NCBI GenBank assembly: GCA_025677825.1
Contig: JAIXMO010000163.1
Location: forward strand, 1-10,286
Source of the DNA: Helicostylum pulchrum
Taxonomy: Eukaryota; Mucoromycota; Mucoromycetes; Mucorales; Mucoraceae
DNA: 10,286 nt
Direction: 5' to 3'
Shown here: positions 7,251 to 10,286 of the stretch, one piece after another
Layout: each line of letters begins with the position of its first letter
How positions within the stretch are numbered: the stretch's first letter is position 1
Program-made: the position numbers and the translations under genes
Notes under the pieces: model-generated
What the model saw: only the letters and a program-made list of their open reading frames with translations
Database searches by the model: none
Told to the model about the DNA's origin: nothing

Positions 7251-8419
7251 CTACGTATTTCTTTTTTAAGGTATTCTACCGGTGCTCGTGTTAGAGTTTT
7301 TAATGTACAAGTGGGCATGGTTCTTTTTTAGAAATATTTTATTTGGTCAGATGTATTTGTTTTTATATGATAACGACAGGTCTTTTTTTTTTTCATGGAA
7401 GAATAAAAGAGGGGAAAAAAAAATCCCTCCTTTTTTCCTTTTTTCTTTTTTTTTTACTTTACTTTCAAACAATACTCTAATACTTTTTTCTTAAAAAAAA
7501 CTTTATTGATGGTAAGATATAAATTAATTTATCAAATTGTTTCTAATGTTATTGCTTCTATATATTTTTAGTTTCAGAGCTATGTTATGATTTCATTGTT
7601 TTTTTTGGGGGTAAGATCGCTATATATACACATATGCCATGCCAATATAACTGACAATTACTTAGTTTTTTATGTAGTTACTTGGGTAAATCGTATTTCT
7701 GGTTGAAAGGTATACTATAGAAATATTATTTAAGACTTTGAACCTATTTTAACGATTTTTATTAGTTAGACCTTTTTCAAACTGATTCTTGCTATTTATT
7801 GTTCTTATTTTAAGTTGCCACTTGATATTTCAGTTCGCAAGAAGAATATATCTACACGGACAGGTACAGTATAAAGAAAGTTCTATTCATATAATAATAT
7901 ATGTACACATATAAAGATAGACGTAGCTTTTTTTTAAAAATAAAATAATTTATCCTGCTTTAACTTTTACTACCAAATTTAAAATCATTTAACGTATCGT
8001 TTCGTATATATCCTGTTTTATTTCGTTTTATGTCCCTTTTTTTTTCTTTTTTTATGTCGGTTTTGATACGTCGATTGGTATAAATCAATTCGGATATACC
8101 GACAAATACGAAAATATTCCTTTTTTTTTCGCTCCGAAAGACGTATTTACATACAGTCATGCATATATTGAGTGTATTGCATTGGCTAAAAAAATTAATA
8201 TACATGCAAGCATTACGCAATGTGACAAAGCAAGCATTACATACAAATAGTGTGATGTGATGCACAAAATTAAAAATAAATAAAAAAATGCATGCGCAAA
8301 AAAAAAAGAAAAAAGAGATACATGCATATTTTTACTTTTTCGAAAAACGAACTATTGGTAGAAATAGTGCTCCACTCGGTAGGAAAATTACAAAAAATAA
8401 AAACTGCATTTTTGTCAAT
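7251..8419. other. AT-rich intergenic stretch without a recognisable gene
   Basis: This part is dominated by A/T homopolymers, including T runs at 7381-7396 and 7440-7455, and TATATA tracts. The frames present are low-complexity or lack protein-like composition. An 11-bp direct repeat, GCAAGCATTAC, occurs at 8206-8216 and 8230-8240. I see no tRNA, rRNA, LTR or clear terminal inverted repeat. Confidence 0.6.
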
Positions 8420-8509
8420 AGTCATACCAAGAGTCTATCGAAAGTGTTCCACTTGATAAACTCCTGATACGACTTTTGAATGACGATAGTTGTCTTTAAA
8501 CACTGTGTA
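8420..8509 (+). pseudogene. Possible diverged, broken Gag N-terminal remnant
   Basis: In the frame of the downstream copy, this stretch reads without a stop from after TAG (8419-8421) to TAA (8497-8499), then TLCIDSQ leading into the conserved part. The left copy has RLVTVDSQ at the equivalent place, and the preceding Leu/Asp-rich residues show only weak similarity. It may be an older, decayed subfamily whose downstream part was replaced by recent sequence, or the resemblance may be chance. Confidence 0.25.
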
Positions 8510-10286
8510 TCGACAGCCAAATTAAATTAGTAAACGAACATTGTGAGTTTATTAAGGGCCAAATTGATGCCATGGTCGCTAATATGAACAATAAGCTGCC
8601 TAACAACGATTTAGCCTATGTTGTTTCAAACAAACCACAAGTTTCCCTTAAGGATGTACCAATCTTTAACGTGGATCCTTCTGCCAGTGTTTGGGACATC
8701 GGTACAAACAATAAAGATGCCAAGGAATTATCCTTAACTATCTTTCTATTGAAATTTGAACGTTTGTTTGTAGCTAACTCCCTTGATATCAATAAGTCTT
8801 GGCACTACTACCTTGAAATCGCGTTTGAAGGATCATCTAAGTATCATACTTGGTTTTCTCTCAACTTGAAAAACTCGAGCAGTATTTCCTGGCCTAATGC
8901 TAAGAAAGTGTTGCAGCAACGTTTTGATCTTGCCTCTCAAACTAGTGTTCATACACTGGCTAAGAGATTGATCAGTTTTTCTCTCGAGGAAAACGAATCA
9001 TTTATTTTGTGTTTGGAACGTTTCAGAATGGTGATTCTTACTGCACAAATTAATCATACTGATAACGTTATGTTATTTTATTTATTTTTAAATTGTTTCC
9101 CTTCGAAAGTACAAGGAAAAATCAATCAACTTCTTTCTGTTAACTTTCGTAACTTAAACCCCAATGATTTGGATAATGTAAAGATCCACCATGCTCCTGC
9201 TGACTGGGCTCTTTTTGAGCGATTTATCTCTGGTTATGCCGCTGTTATTGATGAGGTTCTTGCATCTTCAAGATCTCAAAAAACTATCCATAAAAAAAGA
9301 AAGGCTAGTAATGAAGATGAGAAGACATCACCAGTTGATCAAGAAAAGGCTTCCTCCTTTGTTGCTTCTGGCCCCTCTTCTTCTGCTGCCTCCAGACATG
9401 CTGATTACCATACTTTGAGGGCTCAAGGTCTTTGCTTCTATTGTAAGCTTGCAAACTATAAAGAGGATGCAAACCATATTTATACCTGTGAAGCTAAAAA
9501 GATTGCCTATTCAAAAAAGGGTTATAAAATGCCTGTTCAACCCGTAAGTAATTATACTGGAAACAGTAAAAAAAATAACTATAATATTGGAAATTATAAT
9601 AATAATAACATTGATCATTCTGTTAACCTCAATTATTTATCAAATGATAGAACCATTCCTAATCATTCTGTTTCCACTGGTTGTCATGATGAAAAACTTT
9701 CTATAGACTATGATTCTGATGCTGAATCTTCGGATAATGAATACAATTCATTTTTTAATAGATATGTTCAAACATACACAAATAGTTCCATCAACAATAA
9801 TATCAACAATGTTGGTAACAAGAGTGTTTTTGCTGTACGTAACAATAATGTGGGAGATAATGACAATCCATGTAATATTAATTGTAGTCCTTTATCGCCT
9901 GCAACACCTATCATTTTAAATAATATTCTCAGTTATGGTATTATAGATACTGGTGCAAGCGTCAGCTTAATAAGTAAAAAATATGCCCAAAAATATAATA
10001 TCAAATTTCATTCTGTTCCTGGTAGTCTTATATTGGCTGACGGTAGTAATATACCTAGATTACAAACAGTTGATCCTGTATTAGTTGAATACGACAATAT
10101 AAAAAAGGTAATAGAACACAAGTTTGATATCATAAGCAATGACAATATCATCAATTCGGATGACGAAAAAATTTTAATTGGTGTAGACTTGTTACCTAAA
10201 CTTAAAATTTATTTATCTAATGTCGCTGTGAAACATAAATCACTTCAAAAAGAAGTTATTGATAGTTCAAAAAATGACGATGCCTA
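8510..10286 (+). repeat. Right arm of the 1777-bp inverted repeat
   Basis: This is the partner of 1387-3163 in opposite orientation. Similarity begins abruptly at 8510 and is still perfect at the window edge, so the repeat most likely extends to the right. The differing bases are 8559, 8590, 8598, 8894, 9025 and 9551. Confidence 0.97.
8510..10286 (+). mobile_element. Second Ty3/Gypsy copy, lacking intact 5' end
   Basis: The near-identical gag-pol sequence starts at the codon equivalent to Gag residue 124 of the left copy and runs off the right edge after the protease domain. No LTR resembling 3540-3802, and no matching first 123 Gag codons, are present upstream. The copy is therefore 5'-truncated, or its upstream part is too diverged to recognise. 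Reverse transcriptase and later domains, if present, lie outside the window. Confidence 0.9.
8572..10286 (+). CDS. Gag-protease part of a 5'-truncated Ty3/Gypsy polyprotein
   Basis: The frame is open from 8500 to the window edge; a TAA at 8497-8499 closes it upstream. The first Met in frame, at 8572, matches Met144 of the left copy, so this start is arbitrary and not the native one. From there 571 codons are seen. They include the Gag core, the CX2CX10HX3C zinc knuckle (first Cys codon at 9433), the Asn-rich linker, and protease with DTGA (Asp codon at 9946) and ILIGVDL (from 10171). Compared with the left copy it differs by Tyr to Asn, Leu to Pro and Ser to Asn. With no native start, LTR or promoter it is best treated as a gene fragment, though its frame is undamaged. 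Confidence 0.85.
   Translation, partial: MVANMNNKLPNNDLAYVVSNKPQVSLKDVPIFNVDPSASVWDIGTNNKDAKELSLTIFLLKFERLFVANSLDINKSWHYYLEIAFEGSSKYHTWFSLNLKNSSSISWPNAKKVLQQRFDLASQTSVHTLAKRLISFSLEENESFILCLERFRMVILTAQINHTDNVMLFYLFLNCFPSKVQGKINQLLSVNFRNLNPNDLDNVKIHHAPADWALFERFISGYAAVIDEVLASSRSQKTIHKKRKASNEDEKTSPVDQEKASSFVASGPSSSAASRHADYHTLRAQGLCFYCKLANYKEDANHIYTCEAKKIAYSKKGYKMPVQPVSNYTGNSKKNNYNIGNYNNNNIDHSVNLNYLSNDRTIPNHSVSTGCHDEKLSIDYDSDAESSDNEYNSFFNRYVQTYTNSSINNNINNVGNKSVFAVRNNNVGDNDNPCNINCSPLSPATPIILNNILSYGIIDTGASVSLISKKYAQKYNIKFHSVPGSLILADGSNIPRLQTVDPVLVEYDNIKKVIEHKFDIISNDNIINSDDEKILIGVDLLPKLKIYLSNVAVKHKSLQKEVIDSSKNDDA

Noticed and set aside
7282..7494. 70-codon plus-strand frame
   Set aside because: Mostly Phe/Lys runs generated by T and A homopolymers.
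8206..8240. CRISPR-like repeats
   Set aside because: Only two 11-bp copies, no array, and the sequence is eukaryotic in character.
7960..8265. 101-codon minus-strand frame
   Set aside because: No family resemblance, odd Cys/Phe/Lys composition and AT-rich low-complexity DNA. No splice or promoter support.
3820..8419. Transposase and four-exon gene as one complete DNA transposon
   Set aside because: I found no convincing terminal inverted repeats or target duplications around the pair, and the left end is replaced by the LTR. The link remains only a possibility.

Overview
The window looks like accessory, transposon-rich DNA from a filamentous fungus. Early-diverging Mucoromycota (a Mucor/Rhizopus-type genome) is my best guess, from the strong AT bias, the long homopolymer runs, very short GT...AG introns (56-64 nt) with CTAAC/CTTAC-like branch sites, and a Ty3/Gypsy-like element beside a fungal-type CACTA/Tnp2-like transposase. 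There are no bacterial signals such as ribosome binding sites or operons. The taxonomic guess is inference.

Layout. (1) 1-3802, minus strand: the 5' part of a Ty3/Gypsy LTR retrotransposon. It has a probable LTR (about 3540-3802) and one uninterrupted gag-pol frame starting at 3530 and leaving the window at base 1 (1176 codons seen). The order is coiled-coil/Gag, variant zinc knuckle, DTGA protease, reverse transcriptase (FVDD) and RNase H. Integrase is not in view. (2) 3803-5518, plus strand: the 3' part of a Tnp2/CACTA-type transposase gene, two exons joined across a 58-nt intron. Its 5' end stops where the LTR begins, so the Ty3 element probably inserted into it. (3) 5519-5824: a short convergent intergenic stretch with poly(A) signals for both flanking genes and a purine-rich open stretch of doubtful meaning. 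(4) 5825-7107, minus strand: a four-exon gene of about 366 residues that single-frame reading misses. It encodes a Ser-rich, coiled-coil, basic and acidic protein of unknown function. (5) 7108 to about 8419: AT-rich DNA with no convincing gene, probably holding the promoter of the four-exon gene. (6) About 8420-10286, plus strand: a second copy of the same Ty3 gag-pol, lacking an intact 5' end.

The most striking structure is a large inverted repeat. Bases 1387-3163 and 8510-10286 are reverse complements over 1777 bp with no gaps (paired coordinates always sum to 11673), and I count six substitutions, about 99.7% identity. The arms enclose 5346 bp holding the transposase remnant and the four-exon gene. 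The match is still perfect at the right window edge, so the arms probably continue outside. This could be two recent insertions in opposite orientation, recent gene conversion of an older copy, or an assembly fold-back.

No cooperative pathway is evident. The region reads as nested and neighbouring transposable elements around one unusual spliced gene of unknown role.
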